From JADKIH01 sp031427625 (lineage in GTDB: Bacteria; Bacteroidota; Bacteroidia; AKYH767-A; 2013-40CM-41-45), in contig JANPNV010000169.1 of NCBI GenBank assembly GCA_031427625.1, forward strand, positions 1-20,403: DNA of 20,403 bases, given 5' to 3'. The translations under genes were made by a program, and so were the position numbers. The notes beneath the pieces are model-generated. The model saw nothing but the letters and a program-made list of their open reading frames with translations, was not told where the DNA came from and searched no databases. Positions 1-7,607 of the stretch are shown in pieces (positions within the stretch are counted from its first letter, which is position 1; each line of letters begins with the position of its first letter).

Positions 1-135
1 GGAATTTTATTTACTGCTCAAGCAGTTAAACTTTATTCTGATTGCACAATTCGATCGGCGCAAAGGCTTATGTTTGGCTCATTCATTTATCTGCCTCTAA
101 TCCAGATGATCTGGATGATTAATAAACTATTTTAA
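1..135 (+). CDS. ctaB: Heme o synthase (protoheme IX farnesyltransferase), C-terminal fragment
   Basis: The first reading frame is open from the left edge to a TAA at 133-135 and encodes the last 44 residues of a membrane protein; the start lies outside the window. The visible end, with AQRLMFGSFIYLPLIQMIW, matches the last transmembrane stretch of the UbiA-family heme o synthase (CtaB/CyoE), whose bacteroidotal members end with an RxLMFxSFIYLP-like segment. The enzyme farnesylates heme b to heme o, a precursor of the oxidase heme, in the cytoplasmic membrane. The stop is 3 nt before the next gene, a cytochrome oxidase subunit, which fits co-transcription and the role. The call rests on a short C-terminal match plus context; the prenyl-diphosphate-binding Asp motifs are not in the window. 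Confidence 0.8.
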   Translation, partial: GILFTAQAVKLYSDCTIRSAQRLMFGSFIYLPLIQMIWMINKLF

Positions 136-138
136 AAA

Positions 139-807
139 ATGTACTTTATCAAAACTGCTAACCCAAACGATAGTGCTGTTGAACCAGAAGTGAAGAAAAA
201 GGCATTCAGGTCTTTGTTGTGGCTTGGCATGATAAGTATTACGATGCTGTTTGCAGGATTAACATCAGCATATCTGGTGAGACAGGGAGAAGGGAAGTGG
301 GTGTCATTCTCATTGCCTCAACTTTTTATTATTAGCTCCATAATCATTGTATTAAGCAGTCTGACAATGCAATGGGCACTGTCATCGGTGAAAAAAAATA
401 ATATCAAAAACCTGAAAACGGGTTTGTTGATTACATTATTTCTTGGATGTGGATTTGTTGTTACTCAATATTTTGCATGGACAGAACTATACCATAACGG
501 CATCGTTTTCACGGGTCGTATCAGTGACATAAAAACAGATTTTAATTACGTCCCTGTTGGCACAGAAACGGCTGCCGATGTTGCCGATACAGGAAACGTT
601 GCCGGTTCTTTCCTATATGTGATTACCGGATTACACGTGGTTCACGTATTAGCAGGGTTAATTGCCTTAATTATTGTATTTTCGCGCGCACTATTAAAAA
701 AATATTCTATTGAAGACTACAACGGAGTGAGGATGTGTGCGATATATTGGCATTTCCTGGATGGCTTGTGGTTATATTTATTTTTCTTTTTACTTTACAT
801 CCGGTAA
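139..807 (+). CDS. Cytochrome c oxidase subunit III, short five-helix form
   Basis: A 222-residue polytopic membrane protein of the heme-copper oxidase subunit III family. About five hydrophobic segments are visible (roughly residues 26-48, 60-80, 92-117, 155-183 and 200-222), against seven in mitochondrial-type subunit III. Family signatures are ITGLHVVHVLAG near residue 162 and YWHFLDGLW near residue 204, the latter the usual [Y/F]WHFxDxxW motif. Subunit III stabilises the catalytic subunit I and supports sustained proton uptake; it carries no metal itself. The gene begins 3 nt after ctaB and is followed 58 nt later by a second, longer and divergent subunit III. ATG at 139 is the only sensible start. 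It could equally be named as a quinol oxidase subunit III; the neighbouring SCO protein favours a CuA-containing cytochrome c oxidase. Confidence 0.9.
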   Translation: MYFIKTANPNDSAVEPEVKKKAFRSLLWLGMISITMLFAGLTSAYLVRQGEGKWVSFSLPQLFIISSIIIVLSSLTMQWALSSVKKNNIKNLKTGLLITLFLGCGFVVTQYFAWTELYHNGIVFTGRISDIKTDFNYVPVGTETAADVADTGNVAGSFLYVITGLHVVHVLAGLIALIIVFSRALLKKYSIEDYNGVRMCAIYWHFLDGLWLYLFFFLLYIR

Positions 808-865
808 AAAGAAACTAAAAAAGTATCATTGCGAATAAAAGTAATCTGAAAATAATACCCGCTTC

Positions 866-1681
866 ATGGCAAATAATACGGCAATAACGGCAACGGCAGA
901 TAATAGAGTATGGGGAGGCGGCAGCTCTCCCTTTGGAGTCCGATGGGGCAAACTATATATGTGGATCTTCTTGGTATCGGATGCATTTACATTTTCAAGT
1001 TTGCTTATAGCTTACGGAGCACTCCGTCATCGCTTTACGCATATCTGGCCAAAACCAAATGAGGTGTTTACTCACTTTCCATTTATGCACGGTCATGTGC
1101 CTTTAGCCTATGTTGGATTAATGACTTTCATCCTGATCATGTCATCCGTGACTATGGTGCTTGCTGTTGACGCTGGTCACCAGATGAAAAGGTCATCGGT
1201 ATTAAAATGGCTAGGACTAACCATCATTGGTGGATTTATGTTCCTTGGCTCACAAGCCTGGGAATGGTATCACTTCATCGGGGGATCGACAAATGGTGCA
1301 TATGTTCTTGCCGATGGTAGATTCGCCCGCACAGATAATCTTGAGCCCGGAGTATTAAAATTTCACGACGGTACAATGGCCGAAGGTGTAGAAGCACAGG
1401 AACTGATTCATACTGCACAGAAAAATATCATCGGTGCAAACCTTCAGGAAAACGAATATGGTAATACTCCTTTATTCGCCAACTTCTTTTTCTTCATAAC
1501 AGGATTCCACGGATTCCACGTATTCAGTGGTGTATTAATAAATATTATCGTATTCATTCTAGTAGCGAAGGGAGCTCTTGACAAAAAGAAAGACTATGAA
1601 CTTGTCGAGAAGGTCGGATTATACTGGCACTTCGTTGATCTTGTGTGGGTATTCGTATTCACTTTCTTCTATCTTGTATAA
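866..1681 (+). CDS. Cytochrome c oxidase subunit III, second, longer paralogue
   Basis: A 271-residue subunit III family protein. It has the YWHFVDLVWVFVF signature near the C-terminus and ITGFHGFHVFSG in the preceding helix, both closer to the textbook subunit III sequence than those of the gene upstream. Between the third hydrophobic segment (with GSQAWEWYHF around residue 128) and the ITGFHGFHVF helix lies a hydrophilic loop of about 70 residues, considerably longer than in the first copy. Tandem subunit III genes of unequal length are usual in Bacteroidota oxidase operons; whether both enter one complex is not known from sequence. The product is an integral cytoplasmic-membrane protein. 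The next gene begins 18 nt after the stop, consistent with one operon. Confidence 0.93.
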   Translation: MANNTAITATADNRVWGGGSSPFGVRWGKLYMWIFLVSDAFTFSSLLIAYGALRHRFTHIWPKPNEVFTHFPFMHGHVPLAYVGLMTFILIMSSVTMVLAVDAGHQMKRSSVLKWLGLTIIGGFMFLGSQAWEWYHFIGGSTNGAYVLADGRFARTDNLEPGVLKFHDGTMAEGVEAQELIHTAQKNIIGANLQENEYGNTPLFANFFFFITGFHGFHVFSGVLINIIVFILVAKGALDKKKDYELVEKVGLYWHFVDLVWVFVFTFFYLV

Positions 1682-1699
1682 CCGGAAATAAACAGACAA

Positions 1700-2038
1700 A
1701 TGTCAGATATTCATCACGAGCACATCTCTCACGCCAGCGAAGAAAAAGCACACAGCGGACTAAATACAAAAGTCATCTGGAAAGTGTTCTGGATACTCCT
1801 TGGGGTAACAGTTTTTGAAGTAAGCATTTCCTTTACCGGACTGTCGAAGGACTTACTTCTTTATACCTTCATCGTTCTTACTATTGTAAAAGCATATTAT
1901 ATTGTCGGGTACTTCATGCATATGAAATTTGAAGCTGTTCCGTTACAATGGTCTATACTTCTTCCTTTTGTATTGATTGTATATCTGATATTCATTGCTA
2001 TTTATGAAGGAACGGCTTTAGGCCTCACACTTTATTAA
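1700..2038 (+). CDS. Cytochrome c oxidase subunit IV, prokaryotic type
   Basis: A 112-residue small membrane protein of the bacterial oxidase subunit IV family (COX4_pro/CyoD-like). A His-rich N-terminal tail (HHEHISHASEEKAHS) is followed by three hydrophobic helices at about residues 27-45, 52-72 and 82-106. The stretch VKAYYIVGYFMHMKFE at about residues 63-78 is the family signature (VKAxxVxxxFMHLK). The protein is an accessory subunit thought to help assembly and stability of the oxidase; it binds no cofactor. It lies between subunit III and SCO, with only 3 nt to the SCO start, so translation is probably coupled. The His-rich tail could bind a metal but is common in the family and I give it no special meaning. 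Confidence 0.9.
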   Translation: MSDIHHEHISHASEEKAHSGLNTKVIWKVFWILLGVTVFEVSISFTGLSKDLLLYTFIVLTIVKAYYIVGYFMHMKFEAVPLQWSILLPFVLIVYLIFIAIYEGTALGLTLY

Positions 2039-2041
2039 TAG

Positions 2042-2686
2042 ATGAATCCCCGCTGGAAGATTTTCATACCCTTATTGGTAATTCTTTTTCCTGTTGTATT
2101 CTGGCTGATACTTGTCAAAGGTCATAACAACTTTAAAAAGCTCCCTATTGTCGCGCCTTATGAAATTAATGCAGCAGGCGATACGGTATATCATACCATT
2201 CCGCATTTTGATTTCGTCAATCAGGAAGGAAAACACATTTCCGATGCTGATGTTGACGGGAAAATTTATATCGCCAGTTTTTTCTTCGCCACCTGCAAAA
2301 CTGTCTGTCCTAAAATGAATGAACAAGTGCAAAGAGTTCAGGAGGTATTCAAAGACGTCAAAGACTTCCGGATTCTATCTTTCACAGTTGATCCTGAAAA
2401 CGATACTGTCCAGGCGCTGGCTGCATATGCAAAAAAAATGAATGCTGATAATTCATTTTGGTGGTTCCTGACCGGACCTAAGGACTCAATTTATAATCTT
2501 GCAAGAAATGGTTTTTTTGTGCCTGCCGCTGTCGGAAACACTGAAAGCGATTTTTTCCATTCGCAGGATCTGATTCTCATCGACAAAGAAAAAAGAATGC
2601 GCGGCATTTATGATGGAACAGATAGGGTTGATGTGGATACGCTGATCGATGAGATTAAGGTCTTGATGAAGGAGTATCAGAAATAA
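2042..2686 (+). CDS. SCO1/SenC-family copper chaperone for the CuA site
   Basis: A 214-residue membrane-anchored thioredoxin-fold protein. Residues about 7-25 form a signal anchor; the rest should face the periplasm. The copper-binding residues of the family are all present: C85 and C89 in CKTVCP, and H173 in FFHSQD, just before the LIDKEKRMRGIYDG strand typical of SCO proteins (usually LIDxxGxxRGxYDG). SCO proteins deliver or reduce copper for the CuA centre of subunit II, fitting the oxidase operon. The start ATG is 3 nt after the subunit IV stop. Its stop codon TAA (2684-2686) overlaps the first unit of an 8-nt periodic repeat that fills the following intergenic space. Confidence 0.93.
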   Translation: MNPRWKIFIPLLVILFPVVFWLILVKGHNNFKKLPIVAPYEINAAGDTVYHTIPHFDFVNQEGKHISDADVDGKIYIASFFFATCKTVCPKMNEQVQRVQEVFKDVKDFRILSFTVDPENDTVQALAAYAKKMNADNSFWWFLTGPKDSIYNLARNGFFVPAAVGNTESDFFHSQDLILIDKEKRMRGIYDGTDRVDVDTLIDEIKVLMKEYQK

Positions 2687-2716
2687 TTTGAGAATTTGAA
2701 AATGTGATGATGGGAG
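2685..2716 (+). repeat. Octanucleotide periodic repeat, four units
   Basis: Four consecutive 8-mers can be read here: AATTTGAG (2685-2692), AATTTGAA (2693-2700), AATGTGAT (2701-2708) and GATGGGAG (2709-2716). The same octamer type (AATTTGAG/AATTTGAA/AATGGGNN) recurs in the mosaic repeats at 13211, 14475 and 14972. It begins inside the stop codon of the SCO gene. Degenerate, but the phase is kept. Confidence 0.6.
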
Positions 2717-2751
2717 CTATGAAATAGGGTGAACAGGATTCAGGTTTTATA

Positions 2752-3321
2752 ATGATGATAAAGGAAACGAAGGAAATTGAGCAATTAAAATCGAAAGCAA
2801 CGGATCGGCTGGTTAAACGGATCATCTGGATTTTTTCTGCGGTTATTTTCATTGCCATTTTTGCCTTATCTAAACTACCCAAAGCTGATGCTATTCCGTC
2901 GTGGGCTCGCATATTGCCAGCATTAAATGCCTTTTTAAACGGAACAACATTCGTTCTCCTTCTGATATCTTTCTATTTTATCAGAAGAAAAAAAATACAA
3001 ATTCATCGGGGAATTAATCTGGCTGCCGCTGCATTATCGACGATATTCCTACTATCTTATGTTACTTTTCATTCATTTGGTGTAGAAACAATGTTTCCGA
3101 AAGATAATTCCCTGCGACCGTTTTATTTGATACTCCTATCTACTCATATCATTTTAGCCGCTGCTGTTTTGCCACTGGTTTTATTATCTTTATACCGTGG
3201 TTTAACCATGCAAGTAGTCAAGCATCGTAAGATCGCACGTTGGGCATTTCCTGTTTGGTTATACGTTACTCTTACCGGAGTAATTGTTTACCTGATGATT
3301 TCGCCCTATTACAAATTCTGA
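2752..3321 (+). CDS. DUF420-family membrane protein of the oxidase operon
   Basis: A 189-residue membrane protein with five predicted helices (about residues 22-40, 53-76, 85-107, 123-148 and 165-186). Conserved-looking histidines sit at or near helix ends: H85 in IHRGIN, H107 in TFHSFG, H132 in STHIILA and H158 in KHRKIARW, the pattern of DUF420 (YozB-like) proteins. Members of this family are repeatedly found beside SCO and cytochrome oxidase genes in Bacillota and Bacteroidota; the His pattern is reminiscent of heme-binding membrane proteins such as CtaA, but a biochemical role is not established. Two tandem ATG codons (2752, 2755) make the exact start uncertain by one residue. The following small gene begins 2 nt after its stop. 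Confidence 0.85.
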   Translation: MMIKETKEIEQLKSKATDRLVKRIIWIFSAVIFIAIFALSKLPKADAIPSWARILPALNAFLNGTTFVLLLISFYFIRRKKIQIHRGINLAAAALSTIFLLSYVTFHSFGVETMFPKDNSLRPFYLILLSTHIILAAAVLPLVLLSLYRGLTMQVVKHRKIARWAFPVWLYVTLTGVIVYLMISPYYKF

Positions 3322-3323
3322 AA

Positions 3324-3548
3324 ATGAGAAAATTTTTCGTCATAGCTATTTTTACACTGATGATTCAGTTTGTCGCTATTGATTCCTATTCTCAGTGTTC
3401 GATGTGCAGGCGTGTTGCTGAAACAGGTCATGCAAATGACAGCGGCGCAGGTCGTGGTTTAAATAAAGGGATATTGTACTTGCTTTCTATTCCTTATCTG
3501 CTAGGCGGTATTGGGGTTTTCGCCTGGTATAAAAACAAGAAAAAGTAA
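3324..3548 (+). CDS. Small secreted/membrane CxxC protein, last gene of the oxidase operon
   Basis: A 74-residue protein beginning at ATG 3324, 2 nt after the DUF420 stop. The same frame is open further upstream, but only as out-of-frame reading through the DUF420 gene. It has a clear signal peptide (MRKFFVIAIFTLMIQF, cleavage probably after SYSQ at about residue 24), then CSMCRR with a CxxC pair, a short polar segment with GRGLNKGILYLLSIPYLL, and a C-terminal membrane helix ending in KNKKK. Small proteins of this shape (QCSMCR, then GxGLNxGILYL) commonly close this operon in Bacteroidota. A copper- or redox-related role in oxidase assembly is an inference from CxxC plus context; I know of no characterised member. 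Confidence 0.82.
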   Translation: MRKFFVIAIFTLMIQFVAIDSYSQCSMCRRVAETGHANDSGAGRGLNKGILYLLSIPYLLGGIGVFAWYKNKKK

Positions 3549-3585
3549 ACTGATTATCTGCGAATGAAAAAGTTTTCGCATTGGC

Positions 3586-3608
3586 AGGAATATTAATATT
3601 CCTTTTTT
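3586..3608 (+). terminator. Rho-independent-type terminator of the oxidase operon
   Basis: A perfect 18-nt palindrome, AGGAATATTAATATTCCT (3586-3603), is followed without a gap by a run of six T (3603-3608). It can fold into a 7-bp stem with a TTAA loop. It lies 38 nt after the last gene of the oxidase operon. The stem is AT-rich, so its strength is uncertain. A second, weaker hairpin (TGCGAA 3559-3564 with TTCGCA 3575-3580) lies just upstream. The remainder of the 281-bp intergenic space to 3829 shows nothing else I can name except the promoter box below. Confidence 0.7.
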
Positions 3609-3815
3609 GATTTTAGATTCATCCGCATAATTTTTTCAAATTTCATTATCGATTGTCTGAATATTATCGCGCTTGAATTTCTAATAAAAAAGCAGAAGAT
3701 ACTTTTTTGAGCTGTTCATTAGTTACTATTGTTTTGATTTTTTTTTAATCCAATTAAATTAAAGGAATTATTCAAAAACTCATCTTCATTACAAAGTTTA
3801 AAAAGAAGAAATCCG

Positions 3816-3823
3816 TACTTTAG
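3816..3823 (+). promoter_or_regulatory. Candidate -7 box (TACTTTAG) 6 nt before a start codon
   Basis: TACTTTAG matches the Bacteroidota -7 consensus TAnnTTTG at seven of eight positions and ends 6 nt before the ATG at 3830. The same 6-nt spacing is seen for the perfect box in front of trhO. No convincing -33 TTG is found at the expected distance, so this is a moderate call. Confidence 0.45.
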
Positions 3824-3829
3824 CATACT

Positions 3830-6433
3830 ATGAAAGAAAAGTACGCGCGGGGGATAATGACAGTATTTTGTATCAGTTTTATTCTGATAAATTCCTATTT
3901 TTCAAGAGCTGCGTTACCGCAACCTGATCACGTAGTTATTCTGATGTTGGAAAACCATGCCTACCAACAGATAATTGGCAATGCGGCTGCACCCTTTATC
4001 AACGGACTTATCAGCGACAGTAAGTGTGCATTGTTTACACAGTCTTACGGACTTTCTCATCCAAGTCAGCCAAATTATATTCAATTTTTTTCCGGATCTA
4101 ATCAGGGAGTAACTTCTAACAACTTGCCTGCAGGATTACCTTTCACCACACCAAACCTCGGTGCCGAACTTCTTGGTGCCGCTTATACGTTCATTGGTTA
4201 TTCTGAAAGTCTTCCATCGGTAGGGTATACAGGTGAGGTTTCCGGAGCTTATGCCCGCAAACACAATCCTTGGGTAAACTGGCAGGGGGCCCCTACAAAT
4301 AACATCCCTGCTACATTAAATCAGCCGTTCACCGCATTCCCTACCAATTATAATTCTCTTCCAACAGTATCGTTCATCGCTCCCAATCAGGATAACGATA
4401 TGCATAATGGAACAGATCCTACAAGAATTACCATTGGTGATACATGGGTGCAAAATAACCTTAATGCATACATACAATGGGCTAAAGCGAATAACAGTCT
4501 TCTTATACTCACATTCGATGAAGATGACAATGTCTCTAACCAACATATCTTGACGATGTTTATAGGACAGATGGTTCAAGGCGGAAGTTATTCCACCGTA
4601 ATCGATCATTATAATATTCTCCGAATGATTGAGGACATGTATAACCTTCCTCATGCAGGTGCGGCCGCAACTGCTGCTACAATCGATTATTGTTGGTCGG
4701 GCTGTTCGCAAAATTCTGTGATTAATGCAAGCGGGCCATTAACATTTTGCAATGGCGGATCTGTAACATTAAGCGCAGCCGGAGGGACTTCATGGCTATG
4801 GAATACTGGAGCAACTACTTCTTCTATTACCGTTTCTGCTTCCGGGAATTATTCGGTAACAGTATCCAATGGTAGTGGATGTACTTCGACATCTTCGATA
4901 GTTTCTGTAGTTGTCAATAGTTTTTTGTACAAAGCCACATTGTTTACGGAATCAATGGGCAACGTAACAGTTAATACCACTATCGCAACACATGAAAGTA
5001 ACAATGGTTTCGATAATATTAATTTCACCATGTCAGGCACCGGCGAGATCAGAGCTTCCTCTCCTTCATCAGGATACACTGGAGCAACGGCAGCCGGAAA
5101 TATTTTCCTCACTAATACCTCTGGTAGGAGTTGCACGATTGCCGATATTAATACTTCGAGTCTCACAGGAATCGAATTATCGTTTGGAGTTTTTAAAAGC
5201 ACTACTACAAGTACGGGATCTGATCTTCTCGTACAAATAAGTTCAGACGGAATAAATTTCACAAACCTTTCTTTGCCGGCATTGCCATCAGGTACAGGAA
5301 CAGCAATTTGGTATTACAGAACGGCGTCAGGCTTAATAACTGCAACTCCCAATCTGCGAATCCGGTTTTTACAAAATGGAACAGCTACCCAATATAGAAT
5401 CGATGATGTAAAGATGACTTATACAATGACATCGCCTTCCATCACAGCTTCTGGACCAACAACTTTTTGTAATGGAGGCAACGTGCAACTGTCCTCTTCA
5501 CCTGCTGCCGCTTATAACTGGACAACCGGCGCTACTACACAATTAATAACAGCTGTTAATTCCGGATCTTATTTTGTTACGCAAACTGGATCGAATGGAT
5601 GTACAGGAATATCAAATACAATTGTTGTCACCGCAATTCCATCACCCGCTATTTCTTCATTCAATCCATCTTCTGCCAGCACAGGAAGCACTATAACTAT
5701 TTTTGGAAGTAATTTTTCTGGAGTTACGTCTGTAAAATTTAACGGTGTTACAGCATCATATACATACGTCAGCAATACACAGATTTCCGCCACAGTTCCT
5801 TCAACAGCGACTTCAGGCACAATAAGCGTAACCACAAATTGCGGCACAGGAATAAGTACATCGTCATTTATCGTTACGACAACACCGTTAACACTGAATC
5901 TGAAATTGTTTATCGAAGGATATTATACAGGAGGCGGACAAATGAAATCCGTCCTTGGAGGTTCTGTTTGTGATTCTGTTACTGTTGAGCTGCATCACCC
6001 GGTTTCTCCATATGGTGTTTATTATTCAACAAAAAGTGTCGTAAGTGTTTCCGGAAATGTTTTAATAAACGTACTGTCTTCTGCAAATTCTAATTACTAC
6101 TATATTTCGGTTAATGGAAAAAATGTTCTTAAAACCTGGAGCAGTACAACTGTTTATCATTCGCAGAATACCTCCTATGACTTTACTACTTCTGCTTCGA
6201 AGTCGTATGGAAGTCAAAGTAAAAATCTCGGTGACGGAAATTTTGCATTGTTCAGCGGAGATGTGACAGATGATGACAGGATTGATTTGGCAGATATAAA
6301 TGCATTAAAAATTTCTTTGAAGGCATTTACATCAGGGTATTCCAGATACGATCTGACGGGAGAATTTTTCGTCGATACTGCCGACTTCAGTCTTTTAGAG
6401 AATAATGCAACTCTTTTAACGCTCAGACCATAA
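3830..6433 (+). CDS. Large secreted phosphoesterase with Ig-like, IPT/TIG and dockerin-like modules
   Basis: An 867-residue exported protein. After a signal peptide (about residues 1-27) comes a phosphoesterase-family (PF04185-type, acid phosphatase/phospholipase C-like) domain at about 30-290: VVILMLENHAY (E41, N42), SHPSQPNYIQFFSG (about 76-89), a DNDMHNGTD segment, LILTFDEDDN and HYNILRMIEDMYNLPHAG. These are the usual metal/nucleophile regions of the family. Then follow an Ig-like module (about 295-360, FCNGGSVTLSA), a beta-rich module (about 365-530), a second FCNGG Ig-like module (about 535-605), an IPT/TIG domain (about 606-685), and a C-terminal part with a dockerin-like pair of calcium loops (GDVTDDDRIDLAD and DLTGEFFVDTAD, about 815-855). 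No type IX sorting domain is seen at the end. Substrate is unknown; an extracellular phosphomonoesterase or phosphodiesterase is likely. Confidence 0.85.
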   Translation: MKEKYARGIMTVFCISFILINSYFSRAALPQPDHVVILMLENHAYQQIIGNAAAPFINGLISDSKCALFTQSYGLSHPSQPNYIQFFSGSNQGVTSNNLPAGLPFTTPNLGAELLGAAYTFIGYSESLPSVGYTGEVSGAYARKHNPWVNWQGAPTNNIPATLNQPFTAFPTNYNSLPTVSFIAPNQDNDMHNGTDPTRITIGDTWVQNNLNAYIQWAKANNSLLILTFDEDDNVSNQHILTMFIGQMVQGGSYSTVIDHYNILRMIEDMYNLPHAGAAATAATIDYCWSGCSQNSVINASGPLTFCNGGSVTLSAAGGTSWLWNTGATTSSITVSASGNYSVTVSNGSGCTSTSSIVSVVVNSFLYKATLFTESMGNVTVNTTIATHESNNGFDNINFTMSGTGEIRASSPSSGYTGATAAGNIFLTNTSGRSCTIADINTSSLTGIELSFGVFKSTTTSTGSDLLVQISSDGINFTNLSLPALPSGTGTAIWYYRTASGLITATPNLRIRFLQNGTATQYRIDDVKMTYTMTSPSITASGPTTFCNGGNVQLSSSPAAAYNWTTGATTQLITAVNSGSYFVTQTGSNGCTGISNTIVVTAIPSPAISSFNPSSASTGSTITIFGSNFSGVTSVKFNGVTASYTYVSNTQISATVPSTATSGTISVTTNCGTGISTSSFIVTTTPLTLNLKLFIEGYYTGGGQMKSVLGGSVCDSVTVELHHPVSPYGVYYSTKSVVSVSGNVLINVLSSANSNYYYISVNGKNVLKTWSSTTVYHSQNTSYDFTTSASKSYGSQSKNLGDGNFALFSGDVTDDDRIDLADINALKISLKAFTSGYSRYDLTGEFFVDTADFSLLENNATLLTLRP

Positions 6434-6509
6434 GTTTTATCGCCAGCCAGTTTTCCATTTTTATCGGATTTTAATGGCCATAATCTTCTTTTCTACATGG
6501 ATACAGGCT

Positions 6510-6546
6510 TTGCCATTGCCTGATTACTTATAAAATAATATCTTTG
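6510..6546 (+). promoter_or_regulatory. Bacteroidota-type promoter of trhO (TTG, 20 nt, TATCTTTG)
   Basis: TATCTTTG at 6539-6546 is a perfect match to the TAnnTTTG -7 consensus, and TTG at 6516-6518 stands 20 nt upstream, the expected position of the -33 element; another TTG lies at 6510-6512. The box ends 6 nt before the ATG at 6553, so the transcript would have almost no 5' leader. This also shows that the TTG at 6544, inside the box, is not the start codon. Confidence 0.7.
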
Positions 6547-6552
6547 CCGACT

Positions 6553-7605
6553 ATGATATTGCATAATAAATACGACAAGGCAACCTTGCGCAATAGGCTT
6601 GTTAATGAGCCATTTAAGCGAATTACCTTGTCATTCTACCGATATGTAATAATCAACGAATTACCTGCCTTTCGCGATGGTTTTTACCAGAAATTATCTG
6701 AGCTCGAAATTCTCGGCAGAATTTACCTTGCTCATGAAGGTGTAAACGCTCAAATCTCAGTGCCTGAACATAACTGGAATGCCTTTCTCGAATTATTGAA
6801 TTCATACGAAGAGTTTAATGATGTAGATTTAAAAATAGCCATCGAAGACGATGGAAAATCATTTTATAAACTCATCGTTCGGAACAAAAATAAAATAGTA
6901 GCTGACGGATTACAAGACGACAGTTTCGATGTTACTAATGTTGGCACCCATCTTTCAGCCAAAGAATTTAATGAAGCACTTGTTCAACCGGGAACAGTTG
7001 TCGTCGACATGCGCAATCATTATGAAAGCGAAGTCGGGCATTTTAAAAATGCAATTTGTCCTGATGCCGATACATTCCGTCAGGAATTACCCATCGTCCT
7101 CGATCTTCTGAAAGATCAAAAGGAAAAGAAAATTTTGCTCTACTGTACAGGAGGAATTCGATGCGAGAAAGCCAGTGCCTTTCTTCGTCATCATGGATTC
7201 GAAGATGTAAACCAGCTTAATGGTGGAATCATACACTATGCCCGACAGTTGAAGTCCGAAAATCTTGAATCAAAATTTATCGGAAAGAATTTTGTCTTCG
7301 ACGAACGAATGGGTGAAAGAATTACCGAAGATATTATCAGTACCTGTCATCAATGCGGAAGTCTTTCGGACCGACATGTAAATTGCGCGAACGACGACTG
7401 CCATCTTTTATTTATTCAATGCGAATCATGCACAGAAAAAACTAAAGGATGCTGCACTCCTTATTGCACTGAAATATTTTCGCTCCCACTTGAAGAACAA
7501 ATAAAACTTCGCAAGGGAACTAAAAAAGAAAATGCTCACTCTGTTTATAAAAGCAGACTTCGACCGAATTTGCGTGAATTTTTAAAGTCATCTAAAATTT
7601 CTTAA
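6553..7605 (+). CDS. trhO: tRNA uridine(34) 5-hydroxylase, rhodanese-domain (TrhO/YceA family)
   Basis: A 350-residue protein beginning MILHNKYDK at ATG 6553. An in-frame TTG at 6544 would add three residues but lies inside the promoter box. The N-terminal part has the acylphosphatase-like segment of the family (LSFYRYVIINELPAFRDG, ILGRIYLAHEGVNAQISVP). A rhodanese domain follows at about 125-235, with VVVDMRNHYESEVGHFKNA and the active-site loop LLYCTGGIRCEKAS, whose cysteine is C198. A Cys-rich tail (CHQCG, CANDDCH, CESC, CCTPYC) is typical of this family. TrhO hydroxylates U34 of tRNAs in an oxygen-dependent reaction, the first step to 5-(carboxy)methoxyuridine-type wobble bases. The next gene begins 2 nt after the stop, so the two are probably co-transcribed although functionally unlike. 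Confidence 0.93.
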   Translation: MILHNKYDKATLRNRLVNEPFKRITLSFYRYVIINELPAFRDGFYQKLSELEILGRIYLAHEGVNAQISVPEHNWNAFLELLNSYEEFNDVDLKIAIEDDGKSFYKLIVRNKNKIVADGLQDDSFDVTNVGTHLSAKEFNEALVQPGTVVVDMRNHYESEVGHFKNAICPDADTFRQELPIVLDLLKDQKEKKILLYCTGGIRCEKASAFLRHHGFEDVNQLNGGIIHYARQLKSENLESKFIGKNFVFDERMGERITEDIISTCHQCGSLSDRHVNCANDDCHLLFIQCESCTEKTKGCCTPYCTEIFSLPLEEQIKLRKGTKKENAHSVYKSRLRPNLREFLKSSKIS

Positions 7606-7607
7606 CC

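Noticed and set aside
3240..3323. ATG at 3240 as start of the small CxxC protein
   Set aside because: This would overlap the DUF420 gene by 82 nt and hide the signal peptide; ATG 3324 gives a clean N-terminus 2 nt after the previous stop.
4849..5262. A 137-codon minus-strand open frame inside the phosphoesterase gene
   Set aside because: It is a complementary-frame shadow of a Thr/Ser-rich coding region, with no recognisable features.
6544..6552. TTG at 6544 as start of trhO
   Set aside because: It lies inside a perfect TATCTTTG promoter box and adds only three residues; ATG 6553 is the better start.
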